Positions 10,743 through 18,651 of a stretch of 64,000 nucleotides of DNA are shown piece after piece (the first letter of the stretch is position 1; each line of letters opens with the position of its first letter). The notes under the pieces were generated by a model. That model was not told the DNA's origin. It was given only the letters and a program-made list of their open reading frames with translations, and did no database searches. Origin of the DNA: Mycolicibacterium aurum (lineage in GTDB: Bacteria; Actinomycetota; Actinomycetes; Mycobacteriales; Mycobacteriaceae); the NCBI GenBank assembly GCA_900078775.1, contig LT549889.1, positions 3,658,001-3,722,000 of the forward strand. Direction: 5' to 3'. Position numbers and translations under genes: made by a program.

Positions 10743-11575
10743 TTCAGGCAGCTCCCGGCATCGACCGGCAGGGTCACCCCGGTGATGTAGCGCGCCTCGT
10801 CGGAGGCCAGGAACAGCACCGCGTTGCTGATGTCCTCCGGGCTCACCCACGGGATGGGCAGCACGTGGAAGGTCCGGCAGATCGGCTCCAGGTCATCCGG
10901 GCCCGGGTTCTCCAGGTCCGGCCGGAACATCCGATAGGTCTTCTCGTTCATCAGCATCGGACTGTTCACGTGGGTGGGATGCACCGAGTTGACCCGGATG
11001 TTGTGCTGGCCGAGCTCGACGGCGAAGGTGCGCATCAACCCGACCACCCCGTGCTTGGCGGCCACATAGTGACCGGTGTGCGGGTAGGCCTTGGTACCGG
11101 CCACCGAACTGGTCAGGATGATCGATCCACCGCGGCCGCCGGCGAGCAGGTGCGGGACCGCGGCCTTCACCGATTTCCAGACACCGCTGAGGTTGACGTC
11201 GATCATCTCCTGCCACAGGTCCTCGTCCATCCGGTCCAGCCGGACCCCGGTGGTGCCGATACCGGCATTGGCGGCGACGATGTCGAGCCGGCCGAGTTGT
11301 TCGACGCCACTGTCGAGCGCGTCCCGCAGCGCCGTGTGGTCACGCACATCCACCTCGGCGGTGACGATCCGGCGGCCCAGATTCTTGACCAGGGCGCCGG
11401 TCTCGGCGAGGTCCTCGGGGGTGGCGCCGAGCGCGGGTGACTTCTCGAACGTCGTGCAGACGTCGACGGCGATGATGTCGGCCCCCTCGGCGGCCAGTCG
11501 CACCGCGTGACTGCGGCCCTGCCCGCGGGCCGCCCCGGTGATGAATGCGACCTTGCCCTCGACCCGTCCGGTCAT
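10739..11575 (-). CDS. Mycofactocin-coupled SDR family oxidoreductase
   Basis: Short-chain dehydrogenase of the branch whose tightly bound NAD is re-oxidised by the peptide cofactor mycofactocin (family knowledge). The N-terminus RVEGKVAFITGAARGQGRSH carries the TGxxxGxG dinucleotide motif. The active site is Ser in LTSSVAG and Tyr/Lys in HYVAAKHG. The extended sequence after the second strand (VCTTFEKSPALGATPEDLAET) is typical of this group, which is longer (278 aa) than classical SDRs. It is first gene of an operon with the P450, divergent from tetR 11627. Confidence 0.9.
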   Translation of the reverse strand: MTGRVEGKVAFITGAARGQGRSHAVRLAAEGADIIAVDVCTTFEKSPALGATPEDLAETGALVKNLGRRIVTAEVDVRDHTALRDALDSGVEQLGRLDIVAANAGIGTTGVRLDRMDEDLWQEMIDVNLSGVWKSVKAAVPHLLAGGRGGSIILTSSVAGTKAYPHTGHYVAAKHGVVGLMRTFAVELGQHNIRVNSVHPTHVNSPMLMNEKTYRMFRPDLENPGPDDLEPICRTFHVLPIPWVSPEDISNAVLFLASDEARYITGVTLPVDAGSCLK

Positions 11576-11594
11576 GCCACCGCCCTAGGAGTTT

Positions 11595-11610
11595 TTGGGC
11601 AGTCGCCCAA
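11595..11610. promoter_or_regulatory. Inverted repeat, candidate TetR operator
   Basis: TTGGGC-AGTC-GCCCAA is a perfect 6-bp dyad in the 51-bp gap between the SDR-P450 operon and the divergent tetR. It lies immediately upstream of the tetR -10 hexamer. This is the place expected for the autoregulatory site of the adjacent TetR. Confidence 0.55.
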
Positions 11611-11614
11611 CATC

Positions 11615-11620
11615 TAGACT
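11615..11620 (+). promoter_or_regulatory. -10 hexamer for tetR (leaderless)
   Basis: TAGACT ends 6 nt before ATG 11627. No ribosome-binding site is present. Confidence 0.5.
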
Positions 11621-11626
11621 GCGGCC

Positions 11627-12226
11627 ATGTCTAGCAGCACCACGACAAGGCGGTCAAGGGAGGGCGATTCCGATACCCGCCGAGCCCTGATCCGGGCGAC
11701 CGCCCAGATCATGCTGGACGAGGGGTACGCCGCGGCGACCTCCCGCCGGGTGGCCGCACTGGCCGGGGTGAAGCCGGCCCTGGTGCACTACTACTTCCCG
11801 AGCATGGACGAGCTGTACCTGGCGGTGCTGCGGGCCGGGGCGGAGGCCAATCTGGACCGCCAGCGCCGCACGCTCGGCCAGGACGCTCCCCTGCATGCGC
11901 TGTGGGAGCTCAACAGCGCGACCGGGGCCCAGCTGTGGATGGAGTTCATGGCGCTGGCCAATCACCGCAAGGCCATCGCCGGTGAGATCGCCACCTACGC
12001 GGAGCGGTTCCGCGATCTGGAGGAGGCCACGCTGAGCGCGGCCTTGCGCGCGCACGGGGTGGACACCGAGTCGTTCCCGCCGGTGGTGATGTCGATGATC
12101 GTGGCCAGCCTGGCCCGCATCATGGTGTTGGAGCAGGGGCTGGGGATCTCCCGCGGGCACCGGGAGGCGCAGGCCTTCATCGACCGCTATCTCGAGCGGC
12201 TCGAATTGCCCGGCGCCCCGGCCTGA
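11627..12226 (+). CDS. TetR family transcriptional regulator
   Basis: Probable repressor of the divergent SDR-P450 operon. The N-terminal helix-turn-helix (about residues 18-65) shows the pattern TSRRVAALAGVKPALVHYYF; the ligand-binding domain is helical and unassigned. It has 199 residues and a leaderless start. A dyad sits between the two divergent genes. The effector is unknown, perhaps the P450 substrate. It is convergent with the siderophore-interacting gene, with a 4-base gap. Confidence 0.9.
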   Translation: MSSSTTTRRSREGDSDTRRALIRATAQIMLDEGYAAATSRRVAALAGVKPALVHYYFPSMDELYLAVLRAGAEANLDRQRRTLGQDAPLHALWELNSATGAQLWMEFMALANHRKAIAGEIATYAERFRDLEEATLSAALRAHGVDTESFPPVVMSMIVASLARIMVLEQGLGISRGHREAQAFIDRYLERLELPGAPA

Positions 12227-12230
12227 TCCG

Positions 12231-13028
12231 CTACAGGCCGGCCCGTTCCAGCGCCTCGTCGAACTCCTCATCGGCCGCCCGGTGGCTCTTGCCCTCGGCG
12301 ACCGCGCGGGTCCAGACGGCGACGACCTCCTCGGAGACCTGCGCGAAGCGCGCGTCCCAGGTCTGCGAGTCGAACCGCCAGTATCCGGTGACGTCGAGTT
12401 GATCGATCGCCCAGCCGGCACCGCGCAGATGTTTGCGCACGGCACGGGACTCCGCGGCCTCCCCGGCGAACCAGCAGTACCCGCGCCCGCCCGGTTGCTC
12501 CAGCCCACCCACCATCCTGGCGAGATCGCTTGGGGCATGGCCGTTTCCGGTTCCGATACTGGACACCAGCGTGACGTTCGCCCGGGCCGGCAGGTAGTCC
12601 AGGTCCTGCGCCGCGGCGACCTCGACGATGGCGGTCACCGGGATGTCGTCGGGCAGGTTCTCGATGATGCGGGCGGCCGCGGGCAGCCCGGACAGGTCGG
12701 CCACCAGCAGTTGCCAATCGGTGTCCGGTCCGGGCGCATACCAGGACCGGGTGTGGTCGAGGCCGACCCGGTCCCCGGGCACGGCTCCGGTCGCCCAGCC
12801 GGTGGCGACCCCGTGTCCGTGCAGCACCACGTCGACGGTGGCCAGGTCCCCGTCGCAGTGGCGCACCGTGTAGGTGCGGCCCTGCCCACCGGGGAAGTAG
12901 ACCCCGACCGCGGAGTCCGGCGCCGCCTTCACATCGAGGGCCTCGACATCGTGCACCCGCAGCGTGATCCTGCGCAGTCGCGGGCTCAGATCCTGCACCC
13001 GCACCACGGTCGCCGATGAGTAGCTCAC
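12231..13028 (-). CDS. Siderophore-interacting protein (NADPH-dependent ferric-siderophore reductase)
   Basis: ViuB/SIP-family flavoprotein expected to reduce ferric siderophores in the cytosol and release Fe2+. The FAD-binding motif RTYTVR (about residues 50-55) follows the first beta-barrel. The C-terminal SIP domain has the pattern YCWFAGEAAESRAVRKHLR (about 185-203), and the C-terminal helix is acidic. It has 265 residues, starts at GTG 13028, and has a -10 hexamer 7 nt upstream. No transport genes adjoin it, so it presumably serves siderophore systems elsewhere in the genome. A 6-bp dyad lies 71-86 bp upstream. Confidence 0.88.
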   Translation of the reverse strand: MSYSSATVVRVQDLSPRLRRITLRVHDVEALDVKAAPDSAVGVYFPGGQGRTYTVRHCDGDLATVDVVLHGHGVATGWATGAVPGDRVGLDHTRSWYAPGPDTDWQLLVADLSGLPAAARIIENLPDDIPVTAIVEVAAAQDLDYLPARANVTLVSSIGTGNGHAPSDLARMVGGLEQPGGRGYCWFAGEAAESRAVRKHLRGAGWAIDQLDVTGYWRFDSQTWDARFAQVSEEVVAVWTRAVAEGKSHRAADEEFDEALERAGL

Positions 13029-13035
13029 GCCGGCC

Positions 13036-13041
13036 AGGCTA
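13036..13041 (-). promoter_or_regulatory. -10 hexamer for the siderophore-interacting gene
   Basis: TAGCCT on the minus strand ends 7 nt before GTG 13028, consistent with a leaderless transcript. Confidence 0.45.
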
Positions 13042-13098
13042 GTGGCCCACCCGACCGAGCCGGATTCACCGCATCGCTTTCGGTATCCGCGGCCGCCG

Positions 13099-13114
13099 CC
13101 ATACAGCCGTATGG
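13099..13114. promoter_or_regulatory. CCATAC-N4-GTATGG dyad
   Basis: Perfect 6-bp inverted repeat in the gap between two divergent genes. It could be an operator for either one. It does not resemble the IdeR consensus. Confidence 0.3.
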
Positions 13115-13367
13115 AGCAAAGCTGCCCGAGTTAGCACCCGCCGCTCCGATACCCCGCTGACCGGCGCAGCAAAGAACTGCGGTTGTCCGCCAGAGGTTGC
13201 TCGTCCGCGGTGTCGCGATTTCCGAACGATGCGTCAAAATGGCACGGACTGCCCCCTCGGTCCTGCTCAGCTGTTCCTTCTGCCCCTCTGACCTGCTAGC
13301 TTCGCTGATTGTGTGCACCCCACCGGGGGGGGACGCCGATTATCGGACGACTCAGGAGTGAAACACC

Positions 13368-14282
13368 GTGAACACCACGAAGATCGGGGCCGCGTTTGCG
13401 GCTGCGGCCATTGCTGCCGCAGGGGCGATCACCGCGCTCACCGCGCCGGCGGCGATTGCCGAAGAACAGAACAGCGTGAACACCACGCAGCTCGGTAGCC
13501 AGGCCGAGCTGGCCGACGGCGACGTCGTCCAGGGGTGGACGGTCACCGGGCTGCAGGTCAGCACCGACACCATCCCCTACCCGGTGCAGGGCACCCTGTG
13601 GGAGGCCACCGCCACCGACGAGGCGCTGCAGGGCAACGCGACCCCGATCGTGTCGAACTTCAACGCCCGGGCCCGCGACGGTCAGACCTATCGCGCGCTG
13701 TTCGGTGTCGCGACCCCGCAGGGTGTGAATCCCGCGACGCTGGCCCAGGGCCAGCAGACCAGCGGCAAGATCTACTTCGATGTCACCGGTTCCGCGCCGG
13801 ACAGCGTCGTGTACGCCACCAACGCCAGCGACCTGATCGTCTGGCTCACCCCGCCGCCCGCACCGAGCACCGGTACCGGATCGACCGGCGGCGGCAGCTA
13901 CCAGGCCCCGGCCGGCGAGGCTCCGCAGACCGACACCACCGAGACGCCGGCCGCTCCGGCCGGTGTCGAGGCGACCGAAGCCGAGCCCACCGCGGTGCCG
14001 GCCGGCAGCGCGGGCACCCCGCTGCCGGAGGGCGCACCCGAGACGGCCCCGGTTCCGGCCGGAAGCCAGGGCACCCCACTGCCCGAGGGTGAGCCCGGTC
14101 TGACCCCGGCCGGCGTGCAGGAGGCTCCGGCCGCGGCGGCCGGGCCGGTCGAGGGCACCCCGCACGGCCCCGAGGCGGCACCGGTGGCCGAGGCAGCCCC
14201 GGCCGAAGCCGGCAGCCAGGGCACCCCATTGCCCGAGGGTGCGGCAGCGACCACGACGCCGGTCGTCGCCCCGCCCGCGTAA
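13368..14282 (+). CDS. MPT63-like (DUF1942) secreted protein with a GTPLPEG-repeat tail
   Basis: The signal peptide covers residues 1-31 (cleavage after AIA). It is followed by an immunoglobulin-like beta-sandwich of the MPT63/MPB63 family (about 32-160: VVQGWTVTGLQ, IPYPVQGTLWEATATDEA). M. tuberculosis MPT63 is an abundant secreted antigen of unknown function. Here a ~140-residue Pro/Ala/Gly/Glu tail follows, with three exact or near copies of GSxGTPLPEG at 213-222, 232-241 and 282-291. The tail is low complexity and probably extended, as in wall-spanning or surface-displayed proteins (inference). GTG is chosen because AGGAG stands 9 nt upstream. A strong hairpin follows the stop. Confidence 0.85.
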   Translation: MNTTKIGAAFAAAAIAAAGAITALTAPAAIAEEQNSVNTTQLGSQAELADGDVVQGWTVTGLQVSTDTIPYPVQGTLWEATATDEALQGNATPIVSNFNARARDGQTYRALFGVATPQGVNPATLAQGQQTSGKIYFDVTGSAPDSVVYATNASDLIVWLTPPPAPSTGTGSTGGGSYQAPAGEAPQTDTTETPAAPAGVEATEAEPTAVPAGSAGTPLPEGAPETAPVPAGSQGTPLPEGEPGLTPAGVQEAPAAAAGPVEGTPHGPEAAPVAEAAPAEAGSQGTPLPEGAAATTTPVVAPPA

Positions 14283-14310
14283 CCCACGGCCCGCTTGATC
14301 TCCACCGACG

Positions 14311-14345
14311 TCGGCGCCCCGGTCCGCGATGGACCGGGGCGCCGA
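14311..14345. terminator. Bidirectional terminator-like hairpin
   Basis: Perfect 15-bp stem (TCGGCGCCCCGGTCC and its complement) with a 5-nt loop GCGAT, between convergent genes. No U-tract follows on either strand, as is common in mycobacteria. Confidence 0.7.
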
Positions 14346-14361
14346 GTTCGGCTGTGCCGGA

Positions 14362-15006
14362 TCAGGAGTGGGTGGACCACCAGGTGTACAGGTGATCCAG
14401 CGTCGGCCCGGCCGGGCGGCCCTGCACCACGGCGATCATCTGGGCGTCGATATCGGTCCACGCCAGCATCGGGTTGTCGTTCTGGATGCCGCAGACCAGC
14501 GTTCCGGCGACCTCGTGCGGGGTGGCGTTGCGCCGCCATGGCCCCGGGGACTGAATCCGGTTGGGGCAGTCGACGACACTGCTCGTCGAGGCCAGATCTT
14601 CGATCGCCTCGTTGAGCGCCTCGGATCCGGTCAACAGTGCATAGGTGGCCGACATCGGCCCGCCGGGATCCTTGTTGACAGTGCAGGCGATGGTGGACAT
14701 CGCGCCGGCCAGCCGCGCCACCGGTTCACACGCACCGGACGGGTAACCCTTCGGGATCGCCTTCATCAACCGGGCATTCGCGTCCTCGGCGTCGGCCTGC
14801 GCCGAAGTCGTCTCTGCCGCAGCCGTTTCCGCCGCCTGCGCAGGTGCATCCGATCCCGGTGGCCGCAGGGCCAGATACGCCGCCCCGGCAGCGATCGCCA
14901 CCACCGCGGCCGCGATACCGACGATCACGCCGACATTCGGCCCACGCTTGGCCGGGGGACGCGGGACGACCGGCGGCGGCCCCCCACCCTGATTCCAGGT
15001 ACTCAC
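14362..15006 (-). CDS. Single-span membrane protein with external cysteine domain, unknown function
   Basis: 214 residues. A short Pro-rich cytoplasmic N-terminus (GGGPPPVVPRPPAKR) is followed by one transmembrane helix (about 25-46), an Ala/Thr-rich linker and an external domain of about 135 residues with four cysteines (two likely disulfides) and Trp-rich ends (AWTDIDAQM, LYTWWSTHS). The layout resembles mycobacterial secreted or sensor-like proteins with a Pro-rich tail ahead of the membrane, but I recognise no named family. It lies just downstream of ppx2 in the opposite direction, with no obvious operon partner. Confidence 0.7.
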   Translation of the reverse strand: MSTWNQGGGPPPVVPRPPAKRGPNVGVIVGIAAAVVAIAAGAAYLALRPPGSDAPAQAAETAAAETTSAQADAEDANARLMKAIPKGYPSGACEPVARLAGAMSTIACTVNKDPGGPMSATYALLTGSEALNEAIEDLASTSSVVDCPNRIQSPGPWRRNATPHEVAGTLVCGIQNDNPMLAWTDIDAQMIAVVQGRPAGPTLDHLYTWWSTHS

Positions 15007-15040
15007 GCCACTCCCCTCCTGGTGGTGTCACCGCTCTACG

Positions 15041-15985
15041 CTAAGTGATGGACAGCGCTATACCGTCCAAAATGTCGTGCTCGCTGACCACGAGTTCGTC
15101 CAGGCCCGCCCGCTCGGCCATCACCCGGGCCAGCTCCTGCACGATGATCGCCCCGCCCGGGATGACGTCGGCGCGGCCCTCGTGCATGGGCCCGAGCGCC
15201 AGCCGCTGCGGCCCGGTCATCGAGATCAGTTCCGCGCACACCGGCAGCAGGTCGCCGAAGGCGGTCCGGGACAGATGGATCGCGGCCGGGTCGTACTCGG
15301 GCAGCTTGTGCGCGAGCGCGGCCAGCGTGGTGAAGGTGCCCGCCACCCCGACCCAGGTGCGCGCAATGTCCACCGGCACCGCCTGCAGCGCCTCGGCCAG
15401 CCGCTCACGCACCACCGTGCGGGCGGCGGCGATCTGCTCCTCGGTCGGCGGGTCCGAGTACAGACAGCGCTCCTTGAGCCGGACGCAGCCGATATCGGCG
15501 GAGAACGAGGCCTGCACGCCGTCCGCCCCGCCGAGCACCAACTCGGTGGAGCCGCCGCCGAGATCGACCACCACGAAAGGCGCTGCGGCCGGGTCGAGTT
15601 CACCGACGGCCCCGCGGAAGGACAGCTCGGCCTCCTCGGTGCCGGTGATCACCTCGGCCACCGCACCCGCGGACACCGTGCCCAGCAGCCGGGCGGTCAT
15701 CGCGAAGAAATCGTCCCGGTTGCCGGCATCCCGAGCCGCCGAGGTGGCCACCATGCGCACCCTGGTCACCCCGTGGCCGCGCATCAGGTCGACATAGTCC
15801 GACAGCGCGGCCTCGGTGCGCGCCAACGCTTCCGGGGCGAACTCGCCGGTCGCGTCCACGCCCTGGCCGAGCCGCACGATGCGCATCTCGCGGTGCACGT
15901 CGCGCAGGCCGTCGGGGGTGGCTTCGGCGATGAGCAACCGGATGGAGTTGGTTCCGCAGTCGATCGCGCCGACGGTCACGTCCAT
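15041..15985 (-). CDS. ppx2: Ppx/GppA phosphatase family protein
   Basis: Exopolyphosphatase/guanosine pentaphosphatase family (ASKHA fold), 314 residues, the usual mycobacterial length and equivalent to Rv1026. Phosphate loop 1 is AIDCGTNSIRLLIAE (residues 7-21). The catalytic Glu region is ITGTEEAELSFRGAV and phosphate loop 2 is VVDLGGGSTELVLG. Expected to hydrolyse polyphosphate and possibly pppGpp in the cytosol. ATG 15985 overlaps the end of the DUF501 gene by 10 bases. It is the last gene of the eno-ftsB-DUF501-ppx run. Confidence 0.93.
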   Translation of the reverse strand: MDVTVGAIDCGTNSIRLLIAEATPDGLRDVHREMRIVRLGQGVDATGEFAPEALARTEAALSDYVDLMRGHGVTRVRMVATSAARDAGNRDDFFAMTARLLGTVSAGAVAEVITGTEEAELSFRGAVGELDPAAAPFVVVDLGGGSTELVLGGADGVQASFSADIGCVRLKERCLYSDPPTEEQIAAARTVVRERLAEALQAVPVDIARTWVGVAGTFTTLAALAHKLPEYDPAAIHLSRTAFGDLLPVCAELISMTGPQRLALGPMHEGRADVIPGGAIIVQELARVMAERAGLDELVVSEHDILDGIALSIT

Positions 15986-16467
15986 ACCTCGGGGTCCAGG
16001 ATGCCGGCCATCCCGGGTTCGGCGGCCAGCAGGGCCAGCGCCTCGTCCCCGAACGGATTGAGCCCGGGTCCCTTGGCCAGCGAGTGCGCGATCACCACGT
16101 GCAGGCACTTGACCCGGTCCGGCATTCCGCCGCCGGTGAAGGTGGTGCCCAGCGGTTCGATGGCGTCCCGTTCGGCCAGGAAGGATTCGTGGGCGCGCAG
16201 GTACGCCGCCGCCAGTTCCGGGTCCTCGGCCAACCGGTCGGTCATCTCCCGCATCAGCCCCGAGGACTCCAGCCGGCTCGCCGCGGCGGTCAGCGCCGGG
16301 TGGGTCAGGTAGTACAGCGTCGGGAACGGGGTGCCGTCGGGCAGCTTCGGCGCGGTCTTCACCACGGCGGGTTCCCCATTGGGGCACCGGTACGCGATCT
16401 CCAGGACGCCGCGCGGTTCCCGCCCGAGTTGGTGGGCGACGGCGTCCAGGTCTGCCTGCTCAACCAC
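15976..16467 (-). CDS. DUF501 domain protein
   Basis: Conserved actinobacterial protein of unknown function, always near ftsB and ppx (Rv1025 equivalent). The family core is visible: LGREPRGVLEIAYRCPNGEP, TPFPTLYYLTHP, ESSGLMREM, and KCLHVVIAHSLAKGPGLNPFG near the C-terminus. The start is uncertain. GTG 16467 gives 163 residues and an 8-base overlap with the ftsB stop. An ATG at 16506 would add a Pro/Arg-rich extension and a 47-base overlap, which I judge less likely. Confidence 0.85.
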   Translation of the reverse strand: MVEQADLDAVAHQLGREPRGVLEIAYRCPNGEPAVVKTAPKLPDGTPFPTLYYLTHPALTAAASRLESSGLMREMTDRLAEDPELAAAYLRAHESFLAERDAIEPLGTTFTGGGMPDRVKCLHVVIAHSLAKGPGLNPFGDEALALLAAEPGMAGILDPEVWT

Positions 16468-17161
16468 CGGCGGGCGGGGTCGGCGGGGCGGGCGGGGGTG
16501 GCGCATCCGCCGCCGGGGTGGGCGTGATCACCGGCGAAATCCCGTGCGGGGCATCGGCGATGGTGTGCCACAGCGAGGTGTACCACGGGTCGGTGGACAA
16601 CGCCGTCGGCGCTTCCGGAACGGCCTCCGGCGCATCGGCCACCCCCGGCGGCAACTGCACCTGATACGGGATGTCGCCGGGCATCACGAAGCCCAGCCGT
16701 TCCCGAGCCTGGGCGGCGATGAATACCGGGTCCGCCAGCTTGATCTTCTGCTGCTCCAGATCGGCGATCTGCGAACGCAGTTGTTCTTCAACCTGTTTCA
16801 ATTGATTCATTTCGGTTCGCTGGGCGAAGTAGGTGCGCACCGGACCGGCGATGGTCAACGTCAGCACGCACACCACCGCGGCCAGGATGGCCGCCCGCCG
16901 GGCCGCCGAGCCGAACCGCTGATCGGCGTGCTGTTCGCTGGCGTCGGTGACCGACCTGCGGATCGCCGCGGCGACGGTGTCCGGCCCGGGGTCCGTCGCA
17001 CCGGGATCGGCGGCCTCGCGGGCCTGTTTACCCTCGCGGCTCTCGATCGCCCGGGTGTCCCGGCGCGCCGATGCACTGCGCGGACGGCCCGCCGCGCCCG
17101 CCCTGCCCGGTCTGGGGGCAGGGCCGCGGCGGCGCGGATCGGGCCGTTTCGCGTCGGGCAT
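16460..17161 (-). CDS. ftsB: FtsB/DivIC-like septum formation initiator
   Basis: Bitopic division protein (Rv1024 equivalent), expected to join FtsL and FtsQ at the septum and help activate septal peptidoglycan synthesis. The basic, Pro/Arg-rich cytoplasmic tail (1-85) is long. One transmembrane helix follows (about 88-108), then a coiled coil (about 112-140, EMNQLKQVEEQLRSQIADLE) and the conserved AQARERLGFVMPGDIPYQV segment. The last 70 residues are Pro/Ala-rich. It lies 9 bases downstream of eno and overlaps the DUF501 gene, so it is in the eno operon. Confidence 0.88.
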   Translation of the reverse strand: MPDAKRPDPRRRGPAPRPGRAGAAGRPRSASARRDTRAIESREGKQAREAADPGATDPGPDTVAAAIRRSVTDASEQHADQRFGSAARRAAILAAVVCVLTLTIAGPVRTYFAQRTEMNQLKQVEEQLRSQIADLEQQKIKLADPVFIAAQARERLGFVMPGDIPYQVQLPPGVADAPEAVPEAPTALSTDPWYTSLWHTIADAPHGISPVITPTPAADAPPPPAPPTPPAGG

Positions 17162-17170
17162 GAAACGTTT

Positions 17171-18460
17171 CTACTTGCTCTCCACCGCGAAGCGCGGGAA
17201 GGCCAGGTCGCCGGCGTACCGGGCGGCGTCGCCCAGAGCCTCCTCGATGCGCAGCAGCTGGTTGTACTTGGCGACGCGCTCGCTGCGGGCCGGGGCGCCG
17301 GTCTTGATCTGGCCGCTGCCGACCGCCACCGCCAGGTCGGCGATGGTGGTGTCCTCGGTCTCACCGGAGCGGTGGCTCATCATGGTGCGGTACCCGCTGT
17401 TGTGCGCCAGCGCCACGGCGTCCAGCGTCTCGGTCAGCGTGCCGATCTGGTTGACCTTCACCAGCAGCGCGTTGCCGGCACCCTTCTCGATGCCCTCCTC
17501 CAGGCGCTCCGGGTTGGTGACGAACAGGTCGTCGCCGACCAGCTGGATGCGGTCACCGATGGCGGCGGTCAGCGCGACCCAGCCGTCCCAGTCGTCCTCG
17601 GAGAGCGGATCCTCGATCGAGACCAGCGGGTAGGCGTCCAGCAGACCGGCGTAGAACTCGGCCATCTGCTCGGCGGTGCGGGTCTCTTTCTCGAAGGCGT
17701 ACCCGGTGCCCTCGGTGTAGAACTCGGTGGCGGCCACGTCGAGGGCCAGCACCACATCGCTGCCCAGCTTGAAGCCGGTGGCGTCGATGGCGGTGGAGAT
17801 CAGGTCCAGCGCCGCCTTGGTGCCCGCCACGTCGGGGGCGAATCCGCCCTCGTCGCCCAGACCGGTCGACAGGCCCTGCTTCTTGAGCACCGACTTCAGC
17901 GAGTGGTAGACCTCCGCGCCCCAGCGCAGCGACTCCTTGAAGGTGGGGGCACCGATCGGCGCGACCATGAACTCCTGGACGTCCACCCCGGTGTCGGCGT
18001 GGGCGCCACCGTTGAGGATGTTCATCATCGGCACCGGCAGGATGTGGGCGTTCGGGCCGCCCAGGTAGCGGAACAGCGGCAGCCCGGCGCTGTCGGCGGC
18101 GGCCTTGGCGACCGCGAGCGAGACGCCCAGGATGGCGTTGGCGCCGAGGCGGGACTTGTCCGGGGTGCCGTCAAGGTCCAGCAGGGCCTGGTCGACGAGG
18201 CGCTGGTCGTCGGCGGACTGGCCGATGACCGCGGGCGCGATCTCGTCGAGCACCGCCTCCACGGCCTTCTCCACGCCCTTGCCGCCGTAGCGGTTGCCGC
18301 CGTCACGCAGTTCCACGGCCTCGTGCTCGCCGGTCGAGGCGCCGGAGGGCACTGCAGCCCGGGCGACCGTTCCGTCGATCAGGGCCACCTCGACCTCAAC
18401 GGTCGGGTTGCCACGAGAATCGAGGATCTCGCGGGCTCCGACCTGTTCGATGATGGGCAC
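17171..18460 (-). CDS. eno: Enolase
   Basis: Glycolytic phosphopyruvate hydratase, 2-phosphoglycerate to phosphoenolpyruvate, cytosolic and Mg2+-dependent. At 429 residues it has all family blocks: REILDSRGNPTVEVEV at the N-terminus, SGASTGEHEA, the catalytic lysine in LLVKVNQIGTL and the signature SHRSGETEDTTIADLAV. The start is GTG 18460, with AAGGAG at 18467-18472 complementary to the plus strand. A candidate minus-strand -10 TAGGCT (18502-18507) lies further upstream. Confidence 0.97.
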   Translation of the reverse strand: MPIIEQVGAREILDSRGNPTVEVEVALIDGTVARAAVPSGASTGEHEAVELRDGGNRYGGKGVEKAVEAVLDEIAPAVIGQSADDQRLVDQALLDLDGTPDKSRLGANAILGVSLAVAKAAADSAGLPLFRYLGGPNAHILPVPMMNILNGGAHADTGVDVQEFMVAPIGAPTFKESLRWGAEVYHSLKSVLKKQGLSTGLGDEGGFAPDVAGTKAALDLISTAIDATGFKLGSDVVLALDVAATEFYTEGTGYAFEKETRTAEQMAEFYAGLLDAYPLVSIEDPLSEDDWDGWVALTAAIGDRIQLVGDDLFVTNPERLEEGIEKGAGNALLVKVNQIGTLTETLDAVALAHNSGYRTMMSHRSGETEDTTIADLAVAVGSGQIKTGAPARSERVAKYNQLLRIEEALGDAARYAGDLAFPRFAVESK

Positions 18461-18501
18461 TGACGTCTCCTTGTGTCGTCGACTGAAGCGATTGCGGTCT
18501 C

Positions 18502-18507
18502 AGCCTA
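18502..18507 (-). promoter_or_regulatory. Candidate -10 of the eno operon
   Basis: TAGGCT on the minus strand, 41 nt before GTG 18460, leaves room for a leader with the AAGGAG ribosome-binding site. No convincing -35 was seen. Confidence 0.35.
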
Positions 18508-18651
18508 GATGTTCCCTGTCGGGATGCCGAGCGAGGAGGGTTCCGGAGCGCCTCCGTTCACCGGCCCACCGCACGCTCCCCGCGCAGCGTCAGCACCGTA
18601 CTGGTCACGCTGGCCACCGTTTTGCCGTCCCCGCGGGCACTGGTGTGACGC

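Larger units (their letters stand above)
13029..13367. other. 339-bp intergenic region between divergent genes
   Basis: This gap holds the leaderless promoter of the siderophore-interacting gene, the dyad at 13099-13114, a possible -10 (TAGCTT, 13297-13302) for the MPT63-like gene, a run of eight G (13325-13332) and the strong ribosome-binding site AGGAG (13354-13358) 9 nt before GTG 13368. A 97-codon minus-strand ORF inside it has no family resemblance or start signals and is not called. Confidence 0.6.

Noticed and set aside
13025..13318. 97-codon minus-strand ORF in the long intergenic region
   Set aside because: No family resemblance, no start signals, and it covers the promoter of the siderophore-interacting gene.
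16331..18463. 710-codon plus-strand open frame
   Set aside because: Antisense to ftsB and eno, with the His/Gln/Arg-rich composition of a shadow frame.
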